6,575 nt of DNA from Candidatus Hydrogenedentota bacterium (lineage in GTDB: Bacteria; Hydrogenedentota; Hydrogenedentia; Hydrogenedentiales; GCA-2746185), in assembly GCA_012965445.1 (NCBI GenBank), contig DTSJ01000472.1, positions 1 through 6,575 on the forward strand. Reading direction: 5' to 3'. Positions 5,594-6,575 of this stretch are shown here, piece after piece. The stretch's first letter is position 1. Each line of letters opens with the position of its first letter. The position numbers and the translations under genes were made by a program. The notes under the pieces are model-generated. The model saw only the letters and a program-made list of their open reading frames with translations. It had not been told where the DNA came from and searched no databases.

Positions 5594-6575
5594 GTGTCGA
5601 GTGATCCGCCGGGACAGGAATCCAACATCCGGAATGACGCCCTGCATGGCTTCGAGCGGGAAAGCGTTCGTGTCACTGCGGAAGGATCGCTTTCAACAAC
5701 GCCCCATCCAAAGTCACTGGGTCAGAGCCTGACGCATCCCTATATTACTACGGACTTCGCAGAATCGCAGCTCGAATTCAGAACATCGCCGTGTACTAGT
5801 CTGAACGACTCCATCGACCGCCTGCGCCAGATTCACAAGTTCGCCTCAGCACGGCTCGACAACGAATGGTTGTGGCCCTTCAGCATGCCGCCGCGTTTGC
5901 CTATAGATGAATCACAGATTCCGCTGGCTGCCTACGGAGATTCGCGCGAAGGGCGGGAGAAGACTATTTATCGCCGAGGACTTTCGCATCGATACGGTAG
6001 GCGCAGATACACACTTTCCGGAGTGCATTACAACTTCTCGGCGAGCGCGATCCGCATGGCGCAGCTGTTGGTACCTTCGCAGGGTGTTGCCCCCCGCGAA
6101 TCAGTTTCCGATGTCTACTTTCATTGTATGCGAAATCTCTATCGGCACATGCCATTTCTCACCTATCTCTTCGGAGCATCGCCCGCCTTTGACCGCAGTT
6201 ATACGGCGCCTGCCTCCGACAGGCTGAAGGCACATAAGTCATCGACGCTCTACGGTGAATTCGCGACCTCACTTCGCTTGAGCGAAATGGGCTATACCAG
6301 CGAAGTACAGGATCGCCTGCCCATGAGCTACAACTCATTGGAACAATTTTCCCTCAACCTCACGAGCGCACTCACTACATGCAATCCGGATTATCTCGCG
6401 TTCTCAAATGATGGCGGCACTCAACTCAATGCCAACTATCTGCAGAGTGAACAAGAATTGTACGCCTTGTTTCGACCCAAGCAGCATACCGTACAGGGCG
6501 AAACACTACTCGATGCTCTTCTGCGGTCAGGCGTTGCCTATATGGAGACCCGTCTACTCGATATTGATCCAGGCT
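5594..6575 (+). CDS. gshA: Glutamate-cysteine ligase (gamma-glutamylcysteine synthetase), N-terminal 327 residues, cut by window end
   Basis: This cytosolic enzyme joins glutamate and cysteine with ATP to form gamma-glutamylcysteine, the first and rate-limiting step of glutathione synthesis. The frame is open from GTG 5594 to the right edge. Blocks match E. coli GshA in order: GFERESVRV (19-27; metal-binding Glu), STTPHPKSLGQSLTH (34-48), ITTDFAESQLEF (51-62), LWPFSMP (93-99), SGVHYNFS (142-149), YLFGASPA (191-198), ATSLRLSEMGYTS (224-236), NYLQSEQELYALFRPK (281-296) and METRLLDIDP (317-326). E. coli GshA is 518 aa, so over a third of the protein lies beyond the window. It is the proteobacterial GshA type, which is also the type forming the N-terminal half of GshF. 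The segment seen shows no frameshift or missing motif. It follows the TIGR03084-like gene by 75 nt and is probably co-transcribed with it. Whether an ATP-grasp domain is fused at its far end cannot be seen; the separate ATP-grasp gene suggests not. Confidence 0.95.
   Translation, partial: MSSDPPGQESNIRNDALHGFERESVRVTAEGSLSTTPHPKSLGQSLTHPYITTDFAESQLEFRTSPCTSLNDSIDRLRQIHKFASARLDNEWLWPFSMPPRLPIDESQIPLAAYGDSREGREKTIYRRGLSHRYGRRRYTLSGVHYNFSASAIRMAQLLVPSQGVAPRESVSDVYFHCMRNLYRHMPFLTYLFGASPAFDRSYTAPASDRLKAHKSSTLYGEFATSLRLSEMGYTSEVQDRLPMSYNSLEQFSLNLTSALTTCNPDYLAFSNDGGTQLNANYLQSEQELYALFRPKQHTVQGETLLDALLRSGVAYMETRLLDIDPG

Noticed and set aside
5594..6575. Possible frameshift or pseudogene in gshA, since no stop-bounded frame covers this stretch
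   Set aside because: Codon-by-codon translation from GTG 5594 is continuous to the window end and keeps every conserved block in order; the gene is simply cut by the edge.
1..6575. CRISPR array, tRNA, rRNA or riboswitch
   Set aside because: I saw no spaced direct repeats, no tRNA cloverleaf with a TTCGA-type arm, and no leader long enough or structured enough for a riboswitch.

Overview
The window looks like a piece of a Gram-negative, probably gammaproteobacterial, chromosome of roughly even base composition. The main pointers are a gshA of the E. coli (proteobacterial) type at the right edge, a Nu-class (YfcG/YghU-like) glutathione transferase, and an IS3-family insertion sequence end at the left edge. 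The assignment to a class is an inference from protein families only; no rRNA or other marker is present.

Layout. Positions 1 to about 219 are the 3' end of an IS3-family insertion sequence, with the C-terminus of its transposase. Then come three co-directional genes with short gaps (11 and 45 nt): a short-chain dehydrogenase-like protein whose catalytic Tyr is replaced by Phe (305-1039), a DsbA-fold protein of the 2-hydroxychromene-2-carboxylate isomerase family (1051-1659), and a Nu-class glutathione transferase (1705-2388). The last one meets, tail to tail with a 4-nt overlap, a minus-strand gene for an unusually long (349 aa) GST-like protein (2385-3434). Upstream of that, also on the minus strand, lies a 332-aa ATP-grasp enzyme that resembles the C-terminal, glutathione synthetase half of bifunctional GshF/GshAB (3546-4544). 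A 191-nt divergent promoter region separates it from a plus-strand gene for a metal-binding protein of the DinB/maleylpyruvate isomerase superfamily (4736-5518). This is followed by gshA, glutamate-cysteine ligase, which runs off the right edge (5594-6575).

Together the genes read as a glutathione island. GshA makes gamma-glutamylcysteine and the ATP-grasp protein is the likely second-step enzyme, adding glycine. Up to four of the remaining products belong to families that use glutathione or a related thiol (two GST-fold proteins, a kappa/HCCA-isomerase-type protein, a thiol-dependent isomerase-type protein). The SDR-like protein may act on the same pathway. Linkage of glutathione synthesis to GSTs and an SDR recalls the glutathione-dependent isoprene and styrene epoxide degradation clusters, but no monooxygenase or CoA-transferase is visible here, so the substrate is unknown.

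The most notable points are the free-standing GshF-like ATP-grasp gene divergent from a separate gshA, the Tyr-to-Phe SDR in operon with two thiol enzymes, and the mycothiol-type isomerase family member placed next to a glutathione synthesis gene.
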